Shown piece by piece: positions 47,716 to 55,698 of a stretch of 64,000 bases of DNA (its first letter is position 1; the number at the start of each line of letters is the position of its first letter). The notes below the pieces were generated by a model. It saw nothing but the letters and a program-made list of their open reading frames with translations. It did not search any database and was not told the origin of the DNA. Origin of the DNA: an uncultured Rhizobiaceae bacterium (GTDB lineage Bacteria; Pseudomonadota; Alphaproteobacteria; Rhizobiales; Rhizobiaceae); the NCBI GenBank assembly GCA_951813045.1, contig CATOTF010000002.1:4216001-4280000 (forward strand), in the 5' to 3' direction. The position numbers were made by a program, and so were the translations under genes.

Positions 47716-48144
47716 CTATAACAGGCCGAGCTCCGCCAATTCTGCCCGTAGATGAACAGGTATCGAGGCCTCACCCTGTGCTAAATCCATGGGCGATTCC
47801 TCGGTTTTGAGGTACCGCCATCCCTGAAAAGCCCGTTTTGGCTGCCAATGGGTGGGAATGACATCATCCCCCAGCATCAATTTACAACGCCTGATGCCAT
47901 CGCTGTCAACAATGGGCCGTAACTCAGTTAGGATCTGTCGCGCCTGGATATTGCCTTTGATCACCCAATACAGCGAGCCGCCGTCCAGCAGTTCCTCGGC
48001 GCGTTTGGGCATCATTCGTGTTGTGTGAAACAGGCGTACCTCTTCACCATCAGCCTGTCGCTGGTGAAGACGCCTCTCAAAGGACTGTTGCAGGTCCTCG
48101 ACACTCTCTGCACCCACACATAATTTGACCAGATTGATACTCAT
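47716..48144 (-). CDS. DUF1489 family protein
   Basis: 142 residues from the ATG at 48144. The opening (SINLVKLCVGAESVEDLQQS) and the central LYWVIKGNIQARQILTELRP and RRCKLMLGDDVIPTHWQPKR match the DUF1489 family, common in Alphaproteobacteria. No function is known for it. No signal peptide. It lies alone between mipZ and the aromatic catabolic cluster, whose last gene ends 124 bases upstream on the same strand. Confidence 0.85.
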   Translation of the reverse strand: MSINLVKLCVGAESVEDLQQSFERRLHQRQADGEEVRLFHTTRMMPKRAEELLDGGSLYWVIKGNIQARQILTELRPIVDSDGIRRCKLMLGDDVIPTHWQPKRAFQGWRYLKTEESPMDLAQGEASIPVHLRAELAELGLL

Positions 48145-48267
48145 GGGTCTGTTGTAGGTGAGCTCGTGCCAATTCGAAAGGTGGCGCCGCGGCTCGTCCA
48201 CACGATGTCGCGCCTGCGGTCGTAATAATTTCGTTAGCGCGTCACGTTTTGTTTGAACAATACGGCG

Positions 48268-49074
48268 CTAGTCGAACTTCACGTGCACGGAACCAAATGG
48301 CCCATAGTCCGCCTCAATGCTCGTCCCAGCCGGGCATTCGATTGGCCTGATAAATGAACCGGACAGGACAACTTCTCCAGCTTTTATGCCCAGGCCGTAT
48401 TTGCCAAGACGTTGAGCCAGCCACAACATACTGGTGACCGGATCGTTGAGTACACCGGCCCCAAGACCCGTTTCTTCCACTTCGCCGTTACGGCTGACAA
48501 TGGCACCGACCCAGCGTAAATCAATGTCATCGATTTTATGCTGTTGGATTCCCATGACAATTCCAGCATTGGCCGCGTTATCGGAGATTGTATCGACAAT
48601 CTTGCGGGTCTCACCGGTTTCCGGGTCAGCGCGCAGAATGCGGGTATCCAGAATTTCAATCGCTGGCACAACATAGTCCGTTGCATCGATTATCTCGCGT
48701 GCGGTGACGTTTTCCCCCGCGACATCATGCTTCATGACGAAAGCTATCTCGGCTTCGATACGAGGCTGAATAAAACGCCCGGCACCAACTGTTGTACCAT
48801 TTTCGAAATGCATATCGTCAAACAGCACGCCGCTGTCTGGAATATCGATACCCAGCGCATATTGCATGGCCTTCGATGTCAGGCCGATTTTCCAGCCGGT
48901 GATTTTACGGCCAGACGCGACCTTGTGCTCCACCAGCGCCGCCTGAATGGCGTAGGCATCGTCCATATCGAGCGCCGGATGGCGTTTTGATAACAGGCCG
49001 GTTTGTTTGCCGGTAATTTCCGCCTGGTGGAGATCAGCGCCGGCTTGTCTGATTTCTTCTTCGCTGAGCGTCAT
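48268..49074 (-). CDS. hpaH: 2-oxo-hept-3-ene-1,7-dioate hydratase
   Basis: 268 residues of the hydratase branch of the FAH-like family (GKQTGLLSKRHPALDMDDAY, GWKIGLTSKAMQYALGIDIP, IQPRIEAEIAFVMKHDV, GVLNDPVTSMLWLAQRLGKY). Acts in homoprotocatechuate meta-cleavage, adding water to 2-oxo-hept-3-ene-1,7-dioate before the aldolase step. It overlaps hpaG-like by ATGA and is last in the operon hpaE-hpaD-hpaG-like-hpaH. MhpD-type hydratases of other meta pathways are close relatives, but the context favours HpaH. Confidence 0.9.
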   Translation of the reverse strand: MTLSEEEIRQAGADLHQAEITGKQTGLLSKRHPALDMDDAYAIQAALVEHKVASGRKITGWKIGLTSKAMQYALGIDIPDSGVLFDDMHFENGTTVGAGRFIQPRIEAEIAFVMKHDVAGENVTAREIIDATDYVVPAIEILDTRILRADPETGETRKIVDTISDNAANAGIVMGIQQHKIDDIDLRWVGAIVSRNGEVEETGLGAGVLNDPVTSMLWLAQRLGKYGLGIKAGEVVLSGSFIRPIECPAGTSIEADYGPFGSVHVKFD

Positions 49075-49928
49075 TGTTCGTCAACCACTCCGTTTTTCAA
49101 AATGCCTATACCTTCAGCTTCGACTTCAACTTCATCCCCGGGTTTTAGATAGATCGGCGGGTCGAACCGCGCGCCAGCGCCGGTTGGGGTGCCGGATACG
49201 ATAATGTCTCCCGGTACCAGTGTGGTGAATGTCGAAATATAAGCGATCTGACGTGCGACAGGGAAAATCATTCGGCCTGTGCGGTCATCTTGACGGGTCT
49301 CGCCATTCACCCGGCTGCAAAGGCCAACATCAGTTATTTGCGCGTGGTCTGTAAAGGGCACGAACCACGGACCCATAGCACCGGAACCGTCAAAATTCTT
49401 GCCTTGGGTCACATTGAACTTTGCGTGGCGCACCCAGTCCCGCAATGTGCCTTCATTGCAGAGGGTAAGCGCTGCGATATGGTCGAGCGCCCCGTCTTGG
49501 GGAATGTGACGACCGCCCTTGCCAATCACGACGGCAATCTCCCCTTCGTAGTCGAGTTGATCGGATGCTTTTGGTCGGGTGAGAGGAACACCATGGCCGA
49601 CAAAAGAGCGGGCAAAACGCGGAAAGAGCGACATGTTCGGCGGTGCTTCTTTTCCGTCCTTATATTCCGCATTTCTATCCGGGAAATTCACCCCAACGCA
49701 GATGATTTTTTCCGGATTGGGTATCGGAATGTCGTACGTATATGCGCCATCCGCATGGGTAACGGTCTGGCCGCTGGCAGCCGCCTCCAATTGCCCAAAG
49801 CCATCATCCTCGATGACATTACGCATGGTTGCCCATTGGGGAAATTTTGGCGACAGGGCGATCATGCCCCCCTCGGCAACAGCCCCATAGAATTGTTCGC
49901 CACCGGCGGTAAATGTTGCAAAACGCAT
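49071..49928 (-). CDS. hpaG: FAH-family isomerase/decarboxylase (HpaG-like)
   Basis: 285 residues with one FAH fold (IICVGVNFPDRNAEYKDGKE, QLDYEGEIAVVIGKGGRHIP, GDIIVSGTPTGAGARFDPPI). The E-x-E metal ligands are in DYEGEIA. In the homoprotocatechuate pathway HpaG decarboxylates and isomerises the 5-carboxymethyl-2-hydroxymuconate-derived intermediate. Classical HpaG has two FAH domains in ~430 residues; this one has a single domain, so a second activity may be lost or supplied elsewhere. Related single-domain enzymes act on other diketo acids; the assignment rests on the operon. AAGGAA precedes the ATG at 49928. Confidence 0.8.
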   Translation of the reverse strand: MRFATFTAGGEQFYGAVAEGGMIALSPKFPQWATMRNVIEDDGFGQLEAAASGQTVTHADGAYTYDIPIPNPEKIICVGVNFPDRNAEYKDGKEAPPNMSLFPRFARSFVGHGVPLTRPKASDQLDYEGEIAVVIGKGGRHIPQDGALDHIAALTLCNEGTLRDWVRHAKFNVTQGKNFDGSGAMGPWFVPFTDHAQITDVGLCSRVNGETRQDDRTGRMIFPVARQIAYISTFTTLVPGDIIVSGTPTGAGARFDPPIYLKPGDEVEVEAEGIGILKNGVVDEQ

Positions 49929-49939
49929 TTTAAAATTCC

Positions 49940-50920
49940 TTATGGAGCGATAATGGGTTGGGCTTTCAATCCGCTTTCACGAATTTCCGCCCCTTCAAAC
50001 AGACTGCCCTCTTCAAACCAGCTGCGCGGCGCAGGCGCCCCCCAAAGGGTCTGGCGCTGAGGGTCTTTGAGATCCCACCGAATAGGCTCCATGTCCGGAT
50101 CGATGGTCTGATAATCGGAGCAGTAAATCTCGATGCGATTGCCGTCCGGGTCGAGAATATAGAGGAAGAACGCGTTTGAAATACCATGACGACCGGGGCC
50201 GCGCTCAATGCTGTCGACGTAGCCTGTTGTCGCCATCAGGTCGAGCAGATCGATGATGTTGAGCGGTGTTGGCACCCAAAATGCGGTGTGATGCAAGCGC
50301 GGGCCGGTGCCATTGGTAAACGCCACATCGTGGACGCCACCCTTACGGTGCATCCAGGCGGCCCAGACGCGGCCGGATTCTTCATCTTCGGTATATTCTG
50401 TAACGCGGAAACCCATCTCGCCGTAAAATTCTACCGATGCATCGACGTCGGCGGAGAACATGTTGAAATGGTCAATCCGTAACGGTTTGACGCCATTATA
50501 GAGCTTGTATTTCTGGTGGATCGTTTCAAGGCGATCCATCTTTGAATAAAACTCAAGCGGGATGCCCCAAGGATCACGGGTGCGCAAAGTGCGCCCCATG
50601 AAGGGCCGTTCAATCCACTCGGTCGGCAGGCCTTTTGCTTTGAAGAAAGTTTCGGCCTTGTCGAGATCATCCTCATGCCAGATCTTGAAGCCCAGCACTT
50701 TGGTGAGGCTTTCATCCGCCTTGCGCAGGGCGATACAATGGTGCCCCCGCTCCTCCATCGCCCGCATGTAAATGCTCTCATCATCCTCATGGGTGATTTG
50801 AAGGCCGAGCGTATCGACGTAAAACGCTTTTGAAGCAGCGAGGTCTTTGACGCCATATTCCACGTGGGACAGTCGAACGATATTAAACGGCGGGTTCAGA
50901 ACCGGTGCGGGAATTGGCAT
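49940..50920 (-). CDS. hpaD: Homoprotocatechuate 2,3-dioxygenase (extradiol, type I)
   Basis: 326 residues in two vicinal-oxygen-chelate modules. It matches the Brevibacterium/Arthrobacter homoprotocatechuate 2,3-dioxygenase pattern. The metal ligands correspond to His151 (RIDHFN), His211 (RLHHTAF) and Glu264 (NRIEIYC), and the acid-base histidine to His197 (GGVHDVAF). It opens the ring of 3,4-dihydroxyphenylacetate next to the hydroxyls, using Fe(II) or Mn(II), in the cytoplasm. It is two bases from hpaE on one side and eleven from hpaG-like on the other. Confidence 0.93.
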   Translation of the reverse strand: MPIPAPVLNPPFNIVRLSHVEYGVKDLAASKAFYVDTLGLQITHEDDESIYMRAMEERGHHCIALRKADESLTKVLGFKIWHEDDLDKAETFFKAKGLPTEWIERPFMGRTLRTRDPWGIPLEFYSKMDRLETIHQKYKLYNGVKPLRIDHFNMFSADVDASVEFYGEMGFRVTEYTEDEESGRVWAAWMHRKGGVHDVAFTNGTGPRLHHTAFWVPTPLNIIDLLDLMATTGYVDSIERGPGRHGISNAFFLYILDPDGNRIEIYCSDYQTIDPDMEPIRWDLKDPQRQTLWGAPAPRSWFEEGSLFEGAEIRESGLKAQPIIAP

Positions 50921-50922
50921 GA

Positions 50923-52434
50923 TCAGGCTCCCAATTGAGGAATTTTATGGTGGCCGGTGGCAAAGCCAATGTGCTTTTGTTCCATGTAGAAATCAAACGA
51001 CCAGTCGCCGCCATCCCGGCCAATACCGGAGGCTTTGACGCCGCCAAAGGGAGTGGGCAGGTGGCGCACGTTTTCTGAATTCACCCAGATCATTCCCGCT
51101 TCAAGCTTATCCGTAAAACGCATGGCGCGAGTCAGATCGTTAGTCCAGACGTAGCCGGTGAGGCCGTATTGTGTGTCATTGGCCAGCGAAAGGGCATCGG
51201 CCTCATCGTCAAATATGATGGCGGTCAAAACCGGACCAAAAATCTCTTCACGGGCGATGCGCATGTCGTTGGATGCACCGGTAAACAACGTCGGTTCAAC
51301 GAACCAACCTTTTCCGTCCTTTGCCTTACCGCCAGCCGCGATTGTCGCCCCATCCTGTTTAGCTATATCGAAATAGGAGCAGACTTTATCGTAATGGACT
51401 TTATGAATAAGCGGACCAATCTCCGTCGACGGATCAAGCGGGTGACCTACTTTGATATTGTTCACGCGCTTTGTCATTTTTTCTAAAAATTCATCAGCGA
51501 TGCTGGACTGAACCAACAGGCGCGAGGACGATGTGCAGCGCTCACCGTTCAGCGAATAGATCATAAAAATGGCTGCATCCAATGCCCGGTCAAGCTTAGC
51601 ATCATCGAATACGATAACCGGGTTTTTTCCCCCCAGTTCAAAATGGGTACGCTTGAGCGTGTCCGCCCCCTGTTTCATGATCATCGACCCGGTCTGGGAT
51701 TCACCGACAAAGGCAATTGCTTTGATGTCGGGATGCTCGGTTAATGCCTTGCCCGCGTCCTCACCAAACCCGTTGACGAGATTCCAAACGCCCGCGGGGA
51801 GCCCCGCTTCCTCCGCAATTTCCAAAAGTATGGATGCGGTGACGGGTGAAAATTCTGCGGGTTTGTGAACCACGGTACATCCGGCAGCGAGCGCCGGGGC
51901 TATCTTCCACGTCGATAACATGAAAGGCGTGTTCCACGGGGTAATCACACCCACGGGACCGATTGGAACGCGCGTTGTCACATTCATCAAGGTTGGCGAG
52001 GGGAGCTGTTGTCCGTTTCTTGCATCAGGCGCCTTATCGCCAAAGAAACGGAAATTCTCAGCACCGCGTAACGCCGCTTTTGACATGAAGCGTATGGCCT
52101 GGCCGGTATCATAACATTCGGCGAAGGCTATTTCTTCGGCACGGGCGACAATGCCATCGGCGATCTTGTGGAGAATTTTCTTGCGCTCAGTTCCCGCCAT
52201 ATCCCGCCATGCCGGAAAAGCGTCCTTGGCCGCCTGCGCAGCCGCATCAACATCGGCTGCTCCACCCTTGGCGACTTTACAGATGAATTCCTCATCGACA
52301 GGGGAGAAATTATCGAATGTATCACCCGACTTTGCTGGAACCGGTTTTCCTGCAATCCTGTTGAGGACGCCGGTATCTTTAAAACGGGCGATATAGCCTT
52401 CCAGCTTCGCAATATTCTCTGCCAGTTGTGACAT
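50923..52434 (-). CDS. hpaE: 5-carboxymethyl-2-hydroxymuconate semialdehyde dehydrogenase
   Basis: 503 residues of the aldehyde dehydrogenase superfamily. Conserved parts are VITPWNTPFMLSTWKIAPAL, the Glu region THFELGGKNPVIVFDD, the catalytic cysteine in NGERCTSSSRLLVQ, and the C-terminal NSENVRHLPTPFGGVKASGI. Oxidises the ring-cleavage product of HpaD. It is first in the minus-strand operon, starting at the ATG at 52434 with a weak site. Its promoter lies in the divergent region that carries the 52590 palindrome. Confidence 0.92.
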   Translation of the reverse strand: MSQLAENIAKLEGYIARFKDTGVLNRIAGKPVPAKSGDTFDNFSPVDEEFICKVAKGGAADVDAAAQAAKDAFPAWRDMAGTERKKILHKIADGIVARAEEIAFAECYDTGQAIRFMSKAALRGAENFRFFGDKAPDARNGQQLPSPTLMNVTTRVPIGPVGVITPWNTPFMLSTWKIAPALAAGCTVVHKPAEFSPVTASILLEIAEEAGLPAGVWNLVNGFGEDAGKALTEHPDIKAIAFVGESQTGSMIMKQGADTLKRTHFELGGKNPVIVFDDAKLDRALDAAIFMIYSLNGERCTSSSRLLVQSSIADEFLEKMTKRVNNIKVGHPLDPSTEIGPLIHKVHYDKVCSYFDIAKQDGATIAAGGKAKDGKGWFVEPTLFTGASNDMRIAREEIFGPVLTAIIFDDEADALSLANDTQYGLTGYVWTNDLTRAMRFTDKLEAGMIWVNSENVRHLPTPFGGVKASGIGRDGGDWSFDFYMEQKHIGFATGHHKIPQLGA

Positions 52435-52589
52435 GTGTGGGCTTTCTCATTGGAATTCTATCCGGGCGCCATGTGGGCGGTGCCGTGTATTGAATTTATT
52501 TAACATGACAAGCATATCCAACCTCTCGCCGCCTGACAAGGGTCAAACACAGCCCTTCCCCACTCACCATCACAAAATGAAAATTGACA

Positions 52590-52610
52590 GATTATACATT
52601 CTGTATAATC
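52590..52610. promoter_or_regulatory. Operator-like palindrome in the hpaE/gntR divergent region
   Basis: GATTATACA and TGTATAATC flank TTC: a perfect 9-3-9 dyad. TATAAT at 52604-52609 inside it can serve as a -10 for gntR, with a TTGACA at 52584-52589 (spacing of 14 bases, short). The dyad ends seven bases before the gntR ATG. It is the obvious binding site for the GntR-type repressor encoded next to it. Confidence 0.7.
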
Positions 52611-52617
52611 TCATGAT

Positions 52618-53313
52618 ATGAACGTGGACACAAAATCTCAGGTAAGCGAAATTGTACGCCACCGAGTGTTGCGCATGGAGTTGCAACCGGGCGAACTCCT
52701 CGACGAATCCTCGCTGGCGCGGGAGTTTGGCATATCGCGGACGCCTTTGCGCGAAGTCATCCACCGCCTTTGTGGCGAGGGCTATCTTACCCTTGAGCAA
52801 AACCGGGGGGCTAAAGTCGCCCCGATGGATTTTGCCACCATGCGCCATTTCTTTCAGGCAGCCCCCATGGTCTACGCAGCAATTTCTCGCCTTGCAGCGG
52901 AGCAGGCCGACCAACAGGACATCGACCGCTTAAAAGACATTCAGATCGCTTATCGCAGATCCGTACGAAGCGGTGACGCTGCTGAAACGGCCATGCACAA
53001 CCATCGTTTTCACCAGAAAATAGGCGAGATGGCCGCTTCCCCCTATCTGGTGCCAAGCCTTGACCGACTGTTGATCGACCACACGAGAATTGGCCAGACC
53101 TTCTACCGTTCCACTTCTGAACAGGACCAAAAACGCATTGATCAGGCAGCAAGCCAACATGATGCACTGATTAACGCGATTGAGCGCCGCGCGCCCGCCG
53201 ACGCGGTGGACATAACGCTGGAACACTGGGCTCTGTCACGGGACAACATTGAACAATTCGTGCGCCCCGCTCCTCTTAATTTTGAATTGGAAGATATATC
53301 CGATGCAGTTTGA
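52618..53313 (+). CDS. GntR-family regulator, FCD type
   Basis: 231 residues. A winged-helix GntR domain occupies ~1-70 (VRHRVLRMELQPGELLDESS, EFGISRTPLREVIHRLCGEG) and a helical FCD ligand domain the rest, with metal/ligand histidines likely in MHNHRFHQKIGEMA and SQHDALINAI. It probably represses both its own operon and the divergent hpa operon. The start ATG at 52618 has no ribosome binding site and the -10 is nine bases upstream, so its mRNA may be almost leaderless. Its end overlaps the aldolase start. Confidence 0.92.
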   Translation: MNVDTKSQVSEIVRHRVLRMELQPGELLDESSLAREFGISRTPLREVIHRLCGEGYLTLEQNRGAKVAPMDFATMRHFFQAAPMVYAAISRLAAEQADQQDIDRLKDIQIAYRRSVRSGDAAETAMHNHRFHQKIGEMAASPYLVPSLDRLLIDHTRIGQTFYRSTSEQDQKRIDQAASQHDALINAIERRAPADAVDITLEHWALSRDNIEQFVRPAPLNFELEDISDAV

Positions 53314-54211
53314 AGGCATATACACCCCGGTGGTCACCCCCCACCAGGAAGACCATTCCATCGACGAAGATGGATTTGCGGAGATTATTGAGAAGTTAAT
53401 TGCGGAAGGCGTTCACGGGCTGATTGTCGCCGGCACGACGGGGGAATATTACGCCCAATCGATGGAAGAACGCTTCCACATGATGAAGCTTGCGAAACAA
53501 ATCATCAAAGACCGGCTTCCGCTTATCATCGGTACCGGCGCGATCCGCACGGAAGACTCAATCGAATACGCGCGGGAAGCGAAATCGATTGGGGCGGATG
53601 CGCTTTTGGTGACGACCCCGCCATACGCCTATCCTACCGGGCGCGAAATTGCGCTCCATGCGCTGGCGATTGACCGGGAAGCGAACCTGTCGGTGATGCT
53701 GTATAATTACCCCGGTCGCATGAGCGTCAATATGGACGAGGAGACGCTGGATCGGTTAGGCCGTTCCCCCAATTTCTGCGCCATTAAGGAAAGCTCCGGT
53801 GAGCCCGACCGTCTGCACATGCTGGCGCGGGATTACCCGCATATTCAACTCTCCTGTGGCATGGATGATCAGGCCTTGGAGTTCTTTGCCTGGGGCGCAC
53901 GGTCGTGGGTCTGTGCCGGGTCCAACTTCGCGCCGGAAGCTCATCTGGCCCTGTATAAAGCCTGCGCCTTGGAAGGCGATTTTACCAAAGGTCGGCGCAT
54001 CATGTCAGCGATGTTGCCGCTCATGCGAGTGCTCGAACAGGGTGGCAAATTCGTTCAATGCATCAAACACGGAGTGACATTGCGTGGCATCGATTGCGGG
54101 CCGCCGCGCCGTCCGCTTCAACCGTTGAACAAGGACGATAAACGTCAATTGGCCGAAGTCATTCGCACACTTGATCGGGCACTTAAACAAATAGAGGGAG
54201 AACCGGCATGA
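53303..54211 (+). CDS. DapA-family aldolase (class I, pyruvate aldolase-like)
   Basis: 302 residues, TIM barrel. The family signatures are VAGTTGEYYAQSMEERFHMM, the Tyr in MLYNYPGR and the Schiff-base Lys in FCAIKESSGE. The family includes dihydrodipicolinate synthase, N-acetylneuraminate lyase, and keto-acid aldolases. In this cluster there is no HpaI, and this enzyme probably splits 2,4-dihydroxyhept-2-ene-1,7-dioate into pyruvate and succinate semialdehyde. This is inference from context. It overlaps gntR at its start and the aldehyde dehydrogenase at its end. Confidence 0.85.
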   Translation: MQFEGIYTPVVTPHQEDHSIDEDGFAEIIEKLIAEGVHGLIVAGTTGEYYAQSMEERFHMMKLAKQIIKDRLPLIIGTGAIRTEDSIEYAREAKSIGADALLVTTPPYAYPTGREIALHALAIDREANLSVMLYNYPGRMSVNMDEETLDRLGRSPNFCAIKESSGEPDRLHMLARDYPHIQLSCGMDDQALEFFAWGARSWVCAGSNFAPEAHLALYKACALEGDFTKGRRIMSAMLPLMRVLEQGGKFVQCIKHGVTLRGIDCGPPRRPLQPLNKDDKRQLAEVIRTLDRALKQIEGEPA

Positions 54212-55698
54212 ACGATCTGTTGACCCATGATGAATATCTATCGATTGCAAAGGGCATCGATTTTCCCCGCAGTCCCTTTATCGACGGTAAATATCACCCT
54301 GGTTCGGGCGGTTCCATGGCCACGGTGAATCCGGCCACGGGCGAGACCATTTGCGAGATTTCTATATGCAGTGTGGATGATGTTGACAAAGCCGTTTCAA
54401 AAGCGCGGGAAGCGTTTGACCAAGGTGTTTGGTCAAAGCTGCACCCAAGCGAACGTAAGGACGTTCTCATTCGTCTGTGCAAATTGATCACGCGCAATGC
54501 CCGTGAACTGGCTGTGATGGAAAGCCTCGATAGCGGAAAGCCGATACGCGATTGTGTCGAGATCGACATCCCCGAAACCATCAACACGATCAAATGGCAT
54601 GCGGAGGCGGCGGATAAAATCTACGACCAAACCGCGCCAGTAGGTGAAGAAGCGATGGCCATGATTGTGCGGGAGCCCGTCGGCGTTGTCGCCGCAATTC
54701 TGCCGTGGAATTTCCCCCTTCTCATGATGGCCTGGAAGATTGGGCCTGCCTTAGCGGCGGGAAATTCCGTCATCGTAAAACCGGTGGAACAGACCAGCCT
54801 CACGGCCTTGCGCATGGCGGAACTTGTCATGGAAGCGGGCATTCCGCGCAGCGTGTTGCAGGTCCTGCCCGGCGATGGTCCAACGGTCGGCGAACCTCTA
54901 GGGCTCCATATGGATGTGGATATGGTGAGCTTCACAGGTTCCACAGAGACGGGCCGTCGGTTTCTGCGCTACTCGGCCGATTCCAACCTCAAGAAAGCCG
55001 TTCTTGAATGTGGGGGTAAGAACCCGGCCATCGTTTTGGATGACGCTGAAAATCTCGATCTCGTGGCTGGCCATATCGTCAATGCCGCGTTTTGGAATAT
55101 GGGAGAGAATTGTTCCGCTAATTCCCGGCTTATCGTCCATAAGGACGTCAAAGATGAACTGATGGAAAAGATCATCGCGCGTGTGCGTGATTGGAGAGTG
55201 GGCGACCCGCTTGACCCGCAAAACCATTTGGGCGCACTCATCGATAAAGATCATTGCGCAAAGGTCGCATCCCATCTTTCTGGAAAAGCCATCACTGGGG
55301 GCAAGATGGATGGGCCTTATCTGGCTCCAACAATCTATGAAGTGGATCGCAATGACGCTGCTGCTCAAGAGGAAATCTTCGGGCCGGTGCTTTCTGTCAT
55401 TACAGTTTCGTCAATTGATGAAGCGCTACAGGTCGCCAACGACACGGATTACGGTCTAACGGCCAGCGTATTTTCTACAAACGGACGCAAGTCACTCAAT
55501 CTGGCCCGCGCTATTCGTGCCGGAACCGTAACGATAAATTGTTATGGCGAAGGAGACATCACGACGCCGTTTGGCGGTTATAAACAATCCGGATTTGGAG
55601 GGCGCGATAATGGCCTGCAGGCCTACGACCAATATACCGAAATCAAAACCATCTGGATTGATCTGAGCGACCCGGCTGATCAGGATAATGTCTTATGA
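54208..55698 (+). CDS. Aldehyde dehydrogenase (PuuC / semialdehyde type)
   Basis: 496 residues, NAD(P)-dependent. Signatures are AAILPWNFPLLMMAWKIGPA, FTGSTETGRRFLR, LECGGKNPAIVLDD with the general-base Glu, and the nucleophile in NMGENCSANSRL. The best resemblance is to PuuC (gamma-glutamyl-gamma-aminobutyraldehyde dehydrogenase), but succinate-semialdehyde oxidation would complete the pathway after the aldolase. Oxidation of an arylacetaldehyde released by the FAD oxidase is another option. ATGA overlaps on both sides show coupled translation. Confidence 0.9.
   Translation: MNDLLTHDEYLSIAKGIDFPRSPFIDGKYHPGSGGSMATVNPATGETICEISICSVDDVDKAVSKAREAFDQGVWSKLHPSERKDVLIRLCKLITRNARELAVMESLDSGKPIRDCVEIDIPETINTIKWHAEAADKIYDQTAPVGEEAMAMIVREPVGVVAAILPWNFPLLMMAWKIGPALAAGNSVIVKPVEQTSLTALRMAELVMEAGIPRSVLQVLPGDGPTVGEPLGLHMDVDMVSFTGSTETGRRFLRYSADSNLKKAVLECGGKNPAIVLDDAENLDLVAGHIVNAAFWNMGENCSANSRLIVHKDVKDELMEKIIARVRDWRVGDPLDPQNHLGALIDKDHCAKVASHLSGKAITGGKMDGPYLAPTIYEVDRNDAAAQEEIFGPVLSVITVSSIDEALQVANDTDYGLTASVFSTNGRKSLNLARAIRAGTVTINCYGEGDITTPFGGYKQSGFGGRDNGLQAYDQYTEIKTIWIDLSDPADQDNVL

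Noticed and set aside
47709-47753. A 14-codon open frame with a perfect AAGGAG site
   Set aside because: It overlaps the end of the DUF1489 gene and nothing follows it on that strand. A chance match is more likely than a leader peptide.
49290-50060. A 256-codon open frame antisense to hpaG-like and hpaD
   Set aside because: It spans the junction of two clear genes on the other strand and shows no domain.
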